A stretch of 64,000 nt of DNA from Trichoderma breve. Its lineage: Eukaryota > Ascomycota > Sordariomycetes > Hypocreales > Hypocreaceae. The stretch's first letter is position 1, and the number at the start of each line of letters is the position of its first letter. Location of the stretch: the NCBI RefSeq assembly GCF_028502605.1, contig NC_079234.1:2170001-2234000 (forward strand), written 5' to 3'. Below, piece by piece: positions 1 to 8,953 of this stretch. Under the pieces are notes generated by a model. That model did no database searches. It had not been told where the DNA came from and saw only the letters and a list, made by a program, of their open reading frames with translations. The position numbers and the translations under genes were made by a program.

Positions 1-1
1 C

Positions 2-272
2 CGCACCCTTGTATTCATTGGTGGAGTGATGGCGGCATTTTACCATGTAAGTGCTTACGTGACTGTCAACTCCTACGCCTAGTGTCTTCCTTGACAATGG
101 TTTTAACACAATCAAGCTCGCCTCCTCATATGGGCTAGGCCTACCGAGCATTGTTCATTCTCACAAGCTTCTCACGGATAAGATCCCCCTCTTAAAATAT
201 GGCACAGGAAATGGCTGGTTTGTAGCATCCTTCGGCTTAACCTTCATCTTGGCGGCATTTGTACGCCTCTAG
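2..272 (+). CDS. 3' end of an unrecognised membrane protein gene (5' end outside window)
   Basis: Two exons can be read: 2-46 and 117-272, joined across a 70-nt intron (47-116, GTAAGT donor, AAG acceptor) that keeps the frame. The stop codon TAG is at 270-272. The visible C-terminus is about 66 residues. It holds two hydrophobic stretches, one at the start (TLVFIGGVMAAFYH) and one ending the protein (GWFVASFGLTFILAAFVRL), separated by a short polar segment containing HSHKLLTDK. This suggests at least two membrane spans with a very short tail after the last one. The gene is convergent with aminopeptidase P, and only about 70 bases separate the two stop codons. I do not recognise the family; the N-terminal part is missing from the window. 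An alternative acceptor at 81-82 would give an unusually short 36-nt intron and does not keep the frame. Confidence 0.6.
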
Positions 273-340
273 GATGAGAGTTCCTTTTTCTAATTTTTTT
301 TCTCTCATCTCTTCTTTTGACTGTTTTGAGAGGACTACTC

Positions 341-2479
341 CTAATCAATGTGCCGGGTCTCCCTTGTCAACCACGCTGTCGTAAGAGCATCATCCTCGAA
401 GAACCCCTTGGTCTTCTCCAAAATTTCTGCGTTAGACGCATTTAACCACGCCTTCTCAGCTGCCGTGAGCAGGCTCTCATCTATCAGGTTCCTGCAGTAG
501 GGGACCATGGTCACATGCTCAAACCCTAGGAACGGCTTGTCACCAAAGGAATACTTTGTCTTGACCTCCTTGACCATGACGATGTTCTCGATTCGGATTC
601 CGAAACGGCCATCTTCATAGTATCCTGGTTCGTTTGATATGACATTTCCAGGAGCCAATGGAACTTCAGTGTACTGAATTCGGGTTCCAATACCGATGGG
701 GCCCTCGTGGACATTCAAGAAAGACCCAACACCGTGGCCGGTACCATGTCGATAGTCTAATCCAGTACTCTGCTACTAGTTAGTAGAGTGAATACTTGCG
801 AGGATTTGTAAACTTACCCAGAGATGCTGCCTAGCCAGTGAATCAAGAGCAAATCCAGTCGTTCCCTTGGGGAAGACGGCCATGTCCAAGGCAATGTTAC
901 CCTTTAGAACCAGTGTGTAGGCCTCTCTCTCGGCATCTGTAGGCTCTCCGAAATGCAGCGTCCGTGTCGTATCAGTTGTGCCGTCCAAAAACTGCGCTCC
1001 TGAATCACACAGGTATATGGCCTTTGGGTCAATGGTAGCGCAATTTCCACGTTCGGGGCCGTAATGAATAACAGCCGCGCTATACGTGTTTGTCAGTGTA
1101 TGGCCGGTGCTGGGGATATACCGAAAGGGATGCAGAGAGAATGGTATACTTACTTTGCACCAGTTGATGAGATGGTCGGGAATGATAGTCCGACAAAGTG
1201 CTCATGCTTAGATCGCAGTGCTTCCAACTTGTCAGCAGCCTCTACTTCGTCGAGCACAGCCTTTTTGTTTATGAGCTGGTCCTCGAGCCATGCGAAATAC
1301 TCAATCAGAGCAGCACCGTCTCGGATGTGGCACGCTCGCATTCCCTCCATTTCGGTCTCGTTCTTGACTGCTTTGGAATCACCAACTGGACTGCGGATCT
1401 CTTCAACTCCTGAGTCACCACCCAGTGCTCTCTTCAAGGCCCAAGAACCCTTATTAGACATGAGGAAGCTGCCTGCGTTACCGCTCTCCGCGCCCTGAGT
1501 AGAGGCCACAAACTGCTGGTGAAGCTGCTCCGCATCGCGGAAGAAGGCGTCGTATGGCTTGATGGCAACGTCGAATTTAGCCAAGTGCTCACGGCACTCT
1601 CCATCCAGCTTGGACTCGTCCACGTACAATGCTGCCCCTTTTGGCGTGATAACGGCGTACGAGAAGAAGACGGGGTTGTAAGGGATATCGTTGCCGCGCA
1701 AGTTGAAAAGCCAAGCTACCTCATCGAGCATCGAAATGAACACTCCGGGAGATTTCTTCTTCTCAAGCTCGGAAATGAGGTCGGATAGCTTGGCCTGTAC
1801 TGACTTGCCAGCGAATTTCTCAGATAGCACGGTGATGCGCTGCTGAGGTCGCGCAGGCCTCTCTCCGCCCCAGACCGCATCCACCAAGTTGACGTCAAGG
1901 GGGACCAAGTCAGACCCGCCGCTCTTGCGGATTTTCTCTGCGAGCTTCTTTGCTGCAGAGCCCGTGATCAAGGTCGAGTCCACGGCAACCTTCTTGCCTC
2001 CGGCGGATTGCTCAGCAGCCCACTCTTGCCATGTAGGGACATCCTGGAGGCCCTGCTTCAACAGCGTCCAGTTGTCATCTAATTGCTGAGCAGCCTGGTT
2101 GAAGTAACGGCCATCCGTCGCAAGGGCCGCAGCTGTTTCCGTGATGACCGCGCAGCCGGCAGAACCAGTAAAGCCGCTGATGAACTCTCGCCGGGCGTCG
2201 CAGGAGGCAATGTATTCGGAGCTGTGGCTATCTTCTGAGGGCACGACTGCACAGACGTAAATGTTAGTCGTCTGGTATGTGCAAATGTACGGCGCATCTC
2301 TCTTTACCATATACTTGAACATTGTGCTCTTTCATCAGAGCTCGAAGCTGAGCAAGCCTCTCCGTCGTATTGGCTTTCACCATGGCTGCGGTTGAGAGAC
2401 GGCGGATGGATTGAGAGGACAGCCTTTGCTGGAATTTGCTGGTTAGATTTGGAACAAGTGCTACCAGAGACCTGTACAT
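341..2479 (-). CDS. ampp: Xaa-Pro aminopeptidase P (M24B metallopeptidase)
   Basis: The enzyme removes the N-terminal residue from peptides with proline in position 2 and needs two metal ions. Four exons are supported: 2479-2308, 2246-1154, 1079-818 and 769-341. The introns are 2307-2247 (61 nt), 1153-1080 (74 nt) and 817-770 (48 nt), all GT-AG with CTAAC or CTGAC branch sites, and all joins keep the frame. The product is 651 aa from the Met at 2479, or 619 aa from the Met at 2383, close to the family's usual 610-655. The N-terminal creatinase-type domains are followed by the pita-bread catalytic domain. Counted from 2479, metal ligands are visible as D447 (LCDSGAQ), D458 (GTTDTTR), H521 (GTGHGVG), E556 ([10 protein letters not shown]) and E570 (RIENI). 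Residues 1-32 ([10 protein letters not shown]..., rich in Arg and Ser, no acidic residues) look like a mitochondrial presequence. Two starts could give mitochondrial and cytosolic forms; this is inferred. An in-frame Met at 2608 exists but adds sequence unlike the family. Confidence 0.93.
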
Positions 2480-3324
2480 TGGACGGCGAGGCAAGGTAGC
2501 GTTGATCCTCACAGTTCCATCTGGTTCGGCGGAATCGCTACCGAGAGGGGCTGATTTCTCAACCCCGCCAAACGGTTTGCGGCGGGATGGGGAAAGAAGG
2601 TGTCCCACTTCCGTGGGGTAGACAAGAAGGCTCGGATTAGCTGCATGTGGTAATTAAACACGAGAGATCTTGCAAGACTAAAAAATGGATTCAAGAGAGG
2701 TGCTGAAAGTAGAAATAAAAAATGAATAAATAGAAATAAATTAGACGTATTACTTTACTATTAGCTAGTATTGGCTAAAACAATTGTTTGGTCCCTCCAC
2801 GGTAGAGCGGGCCTACCTGTAAAACGTCAATTGTGTGTGTGCCTGCAGTTGACTATCGTCTTGAACCCACAACAAAGAGAGGCAGGAGCATTTTATTTTC
2901 TACAAATGGTAGCGAATAGTAGTCATCTCTCAAGATTTTACTTGATGTGATTTGATTACATGAATTCGCCTACCTTGGGCGCAGCGTGTCACTGACGCAG
3001 CAACCTGTGAAATGTGTACTGGCGGTATCATCTTGAATGCATTGGCGATAAGCGTTTACCAAAAGATACCAACCTATACTTTCTGAGAAGACATTGCTAT
3101 TATTCCGGCAGAAAGTCTAGTATCTAGATTTCATGGGGATAATTTCTAGCCAAGATCTCACGCTTTATACACAATATATGAGAGCGGAGTCTGGAGACAA
3201 GGAGATAAGTTTGACAACGCCATATATAACCCAAAGAATGCGATGCTCACCAAACATGAATGTTACTAGCCGCCTGGCACGCATCAAGCGACGAGGTTTG
3301 TGAAAAAGGGAAGGTTCTCGTCAT
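2480..3324. other. ampp upstream region and gene-free spacer
   Basis: This is the 5' side of ampp. No convincing coding frame, RNA gene or known promoter element could be recognised. AT-rich patches occur around 2700-2770. The rest has ordinary composition and no relic that I can identify. Confidence 0.4.
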
Positions 3325-4800
3325 CTAGTCTATCGAGACCGGAGATTTTATGAGCTTGAGGCTCATGAAAGCACTCACCGGTATTAACAAACTGAATAAG
3401 ACACCGTTACACAGCGAAACAGTAGCAGAATAGGTTTCACTGCTATATGCAAGGCTGCTTTTGCAAGTGACTGTGTTTAACATCCTAGATCCAGAATCCC
3501 TCAGAATGGGCGTGAATTGCAAGGGCCGAATTAGACGAGATATCCATGGGCCAAACTTGACTGGCCATGATCCATCAGCTGCTGCAAACACCCATCCATA
3601 GGTATGTCCTACACATAGATCGTTTTTACCATTGCTTCCAGTCACGACAGTTATACAGTCATGCAGAGAGGCTTCTGACCTAACGCCGTCGGAATGACCT
3701 TCGTACGCAGCTAGCTGTGTCAGTACGCCAAACGCTTATTGTGTTGTCGCATAAGCTGAATGCCATATGAGGTGAACTGTGTGAGAAGAAACACATAGCA
3801 AACTCTGGCCATATTCTCTCAGCCCCTGAGGATATTTCCTCTTTGGGGGAGCCAGAGTCGAGTTGCTGTATCCGCGAATTCGGAGATTCAAGGTTTTGGG
3901 TCATGTGGGAATACGCAATAGACACCACTGAGCCCTCATGCCCTCATGGCCCTGTAAAGTTTCCACACATGAACCCCATCCTGGGGCAGTTTCTGGGTGG
4001 AAGGGCAGCCAAAGAGTTAACCAATCTTGAAAGATAAGGCGTACTCTGCTCGTGCTCCTTTGATGCAAAAGTTTGCAGAGAAGAGTATATTTGAAAGGAT
4101 CGACACTGATTGCGGGAGAAGTCCTAAATGATAGAGCAACGAGCATCATTCGAAAATACAGACAGCATCAAGCTTGCTTGCGTCTGTGCTAAACAAAGTC
4201 AGCAAATTTTGGTGGGAGATTTTTACCTACGATCTTCCTTTGTAATTGGCTCCATGGTATTGACAACGTCGACAACTCTAACGCATCCCCTCATCAGGCT
4301 CAGTGCATCCAGCATTCCAAGGAAGTGGTACTAAAATACTTCACGGACTTGATATTTTCCAAGAAGCTACCATCTAAACTGTTGAAAATGGTTGACACAG
4401 TAGAGATAGTAAAATTAAAGCTCAGTTGAAAGCGTCCGGATTATTCTCTCCGTCGGCATTTCAGGGGACAATATCTCATAAACATCTTGTAGGTAGATAT
4501 TTCGTAAATACAGACAGTTACATGCCATTTCAGCGTCAGGCTGCCCGGTTTCCTATGAGCCCATAAGGTATTATTCCTGCGATTTCCCCCTTCCAACAAA
4601 AAGTTGCGGAACTAGACGTAGCGGCCTCGAAAGTTTGTCTTCTAAAGTAGGGATATCAGAGCGATCTAAGAGTCAGCACAAACAAATGAGCTCCAAGAGT
4701 GTCCGATTGGTGCCGATAAAATTTGACAATGTAATAGCCCTGAGTGAACTGAGGAGGATAACAACAGCAATGATAATCACTTCAAGTTTGCCAATTCTTC
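3325..4800 (-). pseudogene. Relic of a NACHT-WD40 (STAND/NLR-like) gene
   Basis: Read from 4800 down to 3325, fragments follow the order of fungal NACHT-WD40 proteins. First comes a post-NACHT segment (FRNFLLEGGNRR, then WAHRK). Next are MACNCLYLRN and a helical linker (YHFLGMLDALSLMRGCVRVV). Then NDARCSII with a TAG and SFQIYSSL resemble the segment just before the propeller. WD40 pieces follow: GSCVETLQGHEG, SVVSIAYSH, MAFSLCDNTISVWRTDTASC. A last fragment with DGSW at 3560-3580 may be the propeller tail; this is tentative. The gene is broken by in-frame TAA/TAG at Gln-like positions near 4415-4330, by frame changes, and by an 8-bp tandem duplication at 3932-3947. Intact family members are cytosolic signalling NTPases, some acting in heterokaryon incompatibility. 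The NACHT P-loop is not seen, so the 5' part is lost. Assignment rests on motif recall, not a search. Confidence 0.6.
3932..3947 (-). repeat. 8-bp tandem duplication breaking the WD40 frame
   Basis: GCCCTCAT occurs twice in a row (3932-3939 and 3940-3947). On the - strand it lies exactly between the QGHEG and SVVSIAYSH pieces of a WD40 repeat. The extra 8 bases shift the frame there, so it is a visible inactivating lesion not caused by RIP. Confidence 0.7.
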
Positions 4801-4913
4801 CCTTTTACCCATAGAGAAAGATGAATGTGTAATAGGTTTAGGATCGATAAGTACATGACAGAAAGATTATTTTATTATCTTAATAATAATTGTAACTTTT
4901 ATAATTCGTCTAT

Positions 4914-6610
4914 TTAACGATTGGCATCATAATAAAAAACTGCTTCTTTAATCTTAACCCCTTTCTTTTTATTTTCCAAATAAAACATCATCTCACCAAA
5001 TTCACCAAGATTCCCATATCTGCATAGGGCAAATAACTTCTCTGTGCCTTGTACAATTGACAATCTATTACCTTGTTGCGACAGTAACTTTATTGGGAAT
5101 CCATCGCCGTTAAGTCGATTCTGGCATGCTATTCTTATTACCTCCTGTGTAATCTCAGCTGCGTCGCCGAGGATTAGCTTCCATGATTCTGGGCCATATT
5201 GCGCATTTGCAGCTGCATTTTAGTTGCCTTTGTTTTTACGGCGCAGTTTATTGCTTTGTCGGTCAATTAGGAGCTTTATGATATTAGACTTTGCATTGAA
5301 GCCGCTGCTTCAACAATAGCGTCTGTCATTTGTATCTTCAATGTCATCACGGGTCCTGTTGAAGAAAGGTGCTAGCACTTCGTAATCAAATGATCCCGCA
5401 AGACGTTTCAAGCATTCTTCGTCGAGTTAGCATACACTCTTGTTCCACTGAATAAGCCTGTCGATGTTTATTTCTCCCCACTGTTGAGCCCTAAGCTCTC
5501 ATAAATGAGAGCCAGGTCTTTTGCAGCCACTGAAATAGTTGGGTGGTTGCTCTCGTATTCTGCATAACAGCCCTCCATTGCTTTTCGAAAATATGTATTT
5601 GCTTTCTCGAACTCTTTACAGTCGTGTAATATTAACCCGGTGTTCATAAGCCATAATCTTCTAATTAGATCAGCCCCAAGCTGCGCCTTTGCATACATGT
5701 ACTGTGGTGCTTGACTGTCCATAAAGATTGCTTCATTGCTGTCATCCATTGAATTCTTCAATGATTGACCCCAGTCCAAGAAAAGGAGAAAGTCGCGATG
5801 TAATATTAACTAAGTCTAAAAGCGCTGGCCAGTAAGCGCCCTCTCGTTCCATCCGCGTACCATTTGTCAATGTAATTGCTCTTGCGACAACAGTAACGTA
5901 ATCTTCATTCTGTCTGAGAATAGACGGTTTCGAGGCTCCTTGGAGGAGACAGATGATGTTGTCCTTTGAAATGGAGTTTGCAGACGATTGGAGAACCAAA
6001 CGATCTTTCAAGCGCTTCCCCTTTGTGATTATCTTGACATTCGAGTAAGCGGATTCGTTCATCAAAGTGATGCTTATTTCTTGCTTGTGTCCCAGATGCC
6101 AGCGCATTCCACTGAAGATACTGCTCTGAGAATGCAGCCTTTATTCTTGCTTATAGCTATCTCTTTATTATTCCAAATCATTATAATTTCAGGCTTATCT
6201 AAAATAAACGTAATGACTTGTTTGAGAAGTGCTTCCCGAGTAATTTCAAGCAGATAAGGCATTGATGCCATATTTATCAGAGGCTGCAGAGGCCATGCCC
6301 AGGAGAGCATAGACTTTATCACGGCGGTCAGACACCTCTCGGATATGGTACATATCGAGCAGTTCGCCTAAAATCTATATATTAAGCAAAACGTTGCCAG
6401 TCTTGGTTAGCATATCTTTGGATCGGAAGACTGTATGTCGTATAAGATAATTGGAAGGACACATCAAGAATTGTGAATCCGGCTGAACCTCTGAAGAACA
6501 TTCTAGCTGCTTTAGTCCAGTATACAACATATGTCCATCAATCTCCGCTGAACCAGATATTATAAGGATTTGCTGAGCTGCTCCAACCTTCTAGAGAACC
6601 TAGGATAGGT
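4914..6610 (-). pseudogene. Relic of a HET-domain / TPR / degenerate-repeat gene
   Basis: Read from about 6610 downwards. A HET-domain section has QILIISGSAEIDGH, GLKQLECSSEVQPDSQFLMC and DRRDKVYALLGMAS, then LLKQVITFILDKPE and KEIAISKNKGCIL. It is followed by LLQGASKPSILR (6000-5900), a section that follows the HET domain in related fungal proteins. Next are a DWGQSLKNSMDD segment and a kinesin-light-chain-type TPR (LWLMNTGLILHDCKEFEKAN then YFRKAMEGC; 5700-5480). The C-terminal part (5460-4917) keeps degenerate ankyrin-like repeats such as EMMFYLENKKKGVKIKEAV, ending at TAA 4914-4916. At least three frame changes and several stops break it. Near 6590-6605 the usual WVLQE motif reads stop-V-L-stop-K, i.e. 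Trp to TAG, Gln to TAG and Glu to Lys, each explained by one G:C to A:T change. Intact members trigger incompatibility-type cell death. The gene is dead, and its extreme 5' end is not recognisable. Confidence 0.72.
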
Positions 6611-6905
6611 AATTAGTATATATACTCGGGCTTGGCCACCCACCTACCCGACCTCCAGACCTCTCTGCCAGTACAGTAGCCTGCGGCCAGGATCGAGGGG
6701 ACCCCTCCCTATTGCTATTCTCGTCCTAGGACAACTTTCAGTCCTTTGTTTCCTCATTTCTCTCTCAGCAATCGTTCACGCACCCATTTTCGGCTCGCTA
6801 TTTCCATACAGGCGTCCATCTACCATGTCTGTCGGTTCCCTCTTTGCAGTGACCTATTAGAGGCGCTTCCCCCCTTCAGAACATGCCTCCCATTTTCCGC
6901 CGTAA
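6611..6905. other. Spacer between HET relic and DUF3435 relic
   Basis: Ordinary composition with C/T-rich stretches (6720-6790). It may include leader sequence of the recombinase relic on the + strand, but no start or promoter can be defined. Confidence 0.3.
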
Positions 6906-7700
6906 TTGTTCCCAACTGTCGCTGGTCGACTCACGCCCACCAACGACATTCTTCACCAGCGCCATCACAGCCATGCTTGCCAGAATGAGACCAGACGGCG
7001 GCCAAGGTGCACCGCAAATTTCTCAATCAGTTCGCCTGTCGAAAATGAAATAGCACAAGGCAGCGCCCATCGCCGCTGTCCGCAGAGGAGCCGCGCACCG
7101 CAAGCAGCTGGAGGGTATACATTTTATGTAACCAAAATTCTCAGCCGAGCACGAGATCAATGTGACTGGGATCTTCGGGAAATGGGAACGGTATGCACCA
7201 TCTGTTGTATCTCTCAACGCGGCTACTGACATTGATGGGTAGATACTGTACCGAGAAGGGCGATGGTGAATGGAAGGTGACTCTCCAGAACATAGGCCGC
7301 GAGCTGATCATAGACTTCTTCCTCTTTGTATACGAGTCATACAAGGTCCCCTCTTGGGGTACCTCTAAGGTGTATATACGCCAGTTCCAGAGGTTATACA
7401 CCACAGTTACAGGTCGTTTCTTGGATCTGAACTACGCAAAAGAATTATATAGCGTAACGCCCCTTTCTAAGATCGTCCTGAGCTTAGTTCTCTGATGTGG
7501 CTTTCAGTCTCATGATCTCGTTTTGATACCGAAGTTTCACCTCCGACCGCCGAATATGGATGGGAAGCCTGTTATAGGTGCCGCGGATCTATGTGCCTGA
7601 CAAAACAACCACTTTGAGAAGACAAAGTTCATTCGTGTGTGCCGCTCGACTACCAGAGAATAAGAAGAGGAAAGCTTCCAGATTGTTCTTGACGCACTAC
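6906..7700 (+). pseudogene. Relic of a DUF3435 tyrosine recombinase (Starship captain / Crypton-like family)
   Basis: Three spliced pieces give the N-terminal part of a DUF3435 protein. Exon 1 ends at 7190 (GGYTFYVTK, then EINVTGIFGKWER). Intron 1 is 7191-7242 (52 nt, GTATGC, branch CTGAC). Exon 2 is 7243-7453 (YCTEKGDGEWK, IDFFLFVYESYKV, YIRQFQRLYTTVTGR, DLNYAKELYS). Intron 2 is 7454-7507 (54 nt, GTAACG). Exon 3 begins at 7508 (SHDLVLIPKFHLRPP, DGKPVIGAADL) and meets TGA at 7598-7600. Both joins keep the frame. One extra A in the A-run at about 7133-7137 shifts the frame between YVTK and FSAEHE. Beyond 7600 only faint traces are seen, and the catalytic Arg...His-x-x-Arg...Tyr part is absent. 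DUF3435 proteins mobilise giant fungal Starship elements or act as Crypton-type recombinases. The 6906 start is the open frame that contains GYTFYVTK; the true start is uncertain. Confidence 0.68.
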
Positions 7701-7859
7701 TGCATGCGTGGTGGGTGCTACCTTGCTCTTCTTCCCCGCTAATGTCGGTAGATCTTGTCTGTGCTAGGCCCGGACCGATCCGCAGAACTCGGCTATCTCT
7801 GTGTACTAGGGGCGGCCCTGTATTTATCCTTGGACAACGTTGGAGTATATGTATTGAAT
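7701..7859. other. Last ordinary-composition sequence before the AT-rich border
   Basis: GC-containing sequence (for example GCTAGGCCCGGACCGATCCG) runs up to about 7850 and then gives way within roughly 20 bases to almost pure A/T. It may be the eroded continuation of the recombinase relic, but no motif is clear. Confidence 0.4.
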
Positions 7860-7899
7860 ATTTAATTTTATAGAGTGTAGTGACTATGATTTTTTATTT

Positions 7900-8529
7900 A
7901 TTACCTTAGGTTTTTAATTAATTATATTTTAATTTAAGCTAAATTTTTTTATAATAAACTTAAATTATTTTATTTTATTTTATTTTATTTATTTTATTAT
8001 TATTTTTTAAATTTTAATATAAAAATTAATATAATTAAGTTTTTTTATTAAGTAATAATATTTATTTATATATTTATATTAATAATATTATTATACTTTT
8101 TTTTAAAAAATAAATTAATAATAATAAAATATTTTTTCTTAAGTATAAAAAATAAATTATTTAAAAGAAATTAATTATAAAAAACTTTTATATATAATAA
8201 TTATTTTTAATAAATTATTTTATTAATTATTTTAATATTTCTTTTAATATTTTTACTTAGCTTAAGGTTTTTAATATTTTTAAATTAATTTAATTTATAT
8301 TTTACTTTATTTTACTTTAGTTTTTCTTAAAAAAAATTTTAATTATAACTTTATAATTTTATTAATTATAAATTTAATTATTTATTTAATCATTTTATTT
8401 AAGTTATAATTAAAATATAATTATAATAATATATTATTTTATTATATAATTTTTTTAATTAATTTTTACTTAACTTAAGTTTTTTTTTTAAAAGTTTTTA
8501 ATTATAAATTTATAATTTTATTAATTATA
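7900..8529 (-). repeat. R-family LTR-like repeat, part 1 (split by the Gypsy insertion)
   Basis: This sequence matches in reverse complement the tail of the R copy at 22388-23306 (for example the AAGCTAAGTAAAATAAAATA region) and in the same orientation the copy at 28010-29060. The copy is cut at 8529 by the LTR retrotransposon and resumes at 15801. The outer limit is uncertain. Confidence 0.5.
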
Positions 8530-8953
8530 TATTATAAATTAATATATTTATAATTATAATAATAAAGTCTATAAAATAGGTATTACTAGGAACTATAATA
8601 AACTAAAGAATTAATTATAATTAAGCTTATATAATAATAAATAAGCTAAAGTAAACTACTTTTTAATTAAAAAACTAATTTACTTTAGGATAAATAAGCT
8701 TAAATAAGCTTTATATTATATATTTATTTTATAATATTTATTTAAAATAATATAAATAATTAATTATAAATATAAAATAATATTTAATTATATTATAAAT
8801 ATATTATTTATTAATTATATAAATAAATTTTTTTTATTTTTATTAATTATTTATTAATTTAGTTTAATTTATTTATTAATATAAACTTAATATAAAGTTT
8901 TTTTTTAAAAAAATCCCTTTTATATTAATATTATAAAAACTTAATTTATTATA
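8530..8953 (+). repeat. 5' LTR of the Gypsy element
   Basis: Aligns end to end with 15378-15800. Shared landmarks are ACTAATTTACTTTAGGATAA (8681-8700 region) and TCCCTTTTATATTAATATTA near the 3' end. Differences between the two LTRs are mostly transitions. A third, truncated copy lies at 26462-26740. Confidence 0.75.

Noticed and set aside
47..82. 36-nt intron for the first partial gene
   Set aside because: Shorter than usual for fungi and leaves the downstream exon out of frame; the 47-116 intron keeps the frame.
1064..1498. Open frame of 144 codons on the + strand
   Set aside because: It lies antisense to the well-supported ampp exons and intron, and resembles nothing; shadow frame.
2480..2608. 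Extension of aminopeptidase P to the Met at 2608
   Set aside because: In frame, but the added residues (SPSRRKPFGGVEKSAPLG...) are unlike family N-termini and would place the presequence internally.
2800..2880. tRNA-like pieces (GGTAGAGCGGGCC and, on the other strand, GTGGGTTCAAGAC)
   Set aside because: The A-box-like and B-box-like motifs are on opposite strands and no cloverleaf can be drawn.
6746..6988. 80-codon + strand frame before the recombinase relic
   Set aside because: No family resemblance and a C/T-rich composition typical of leader sequence; not supported as a gene.
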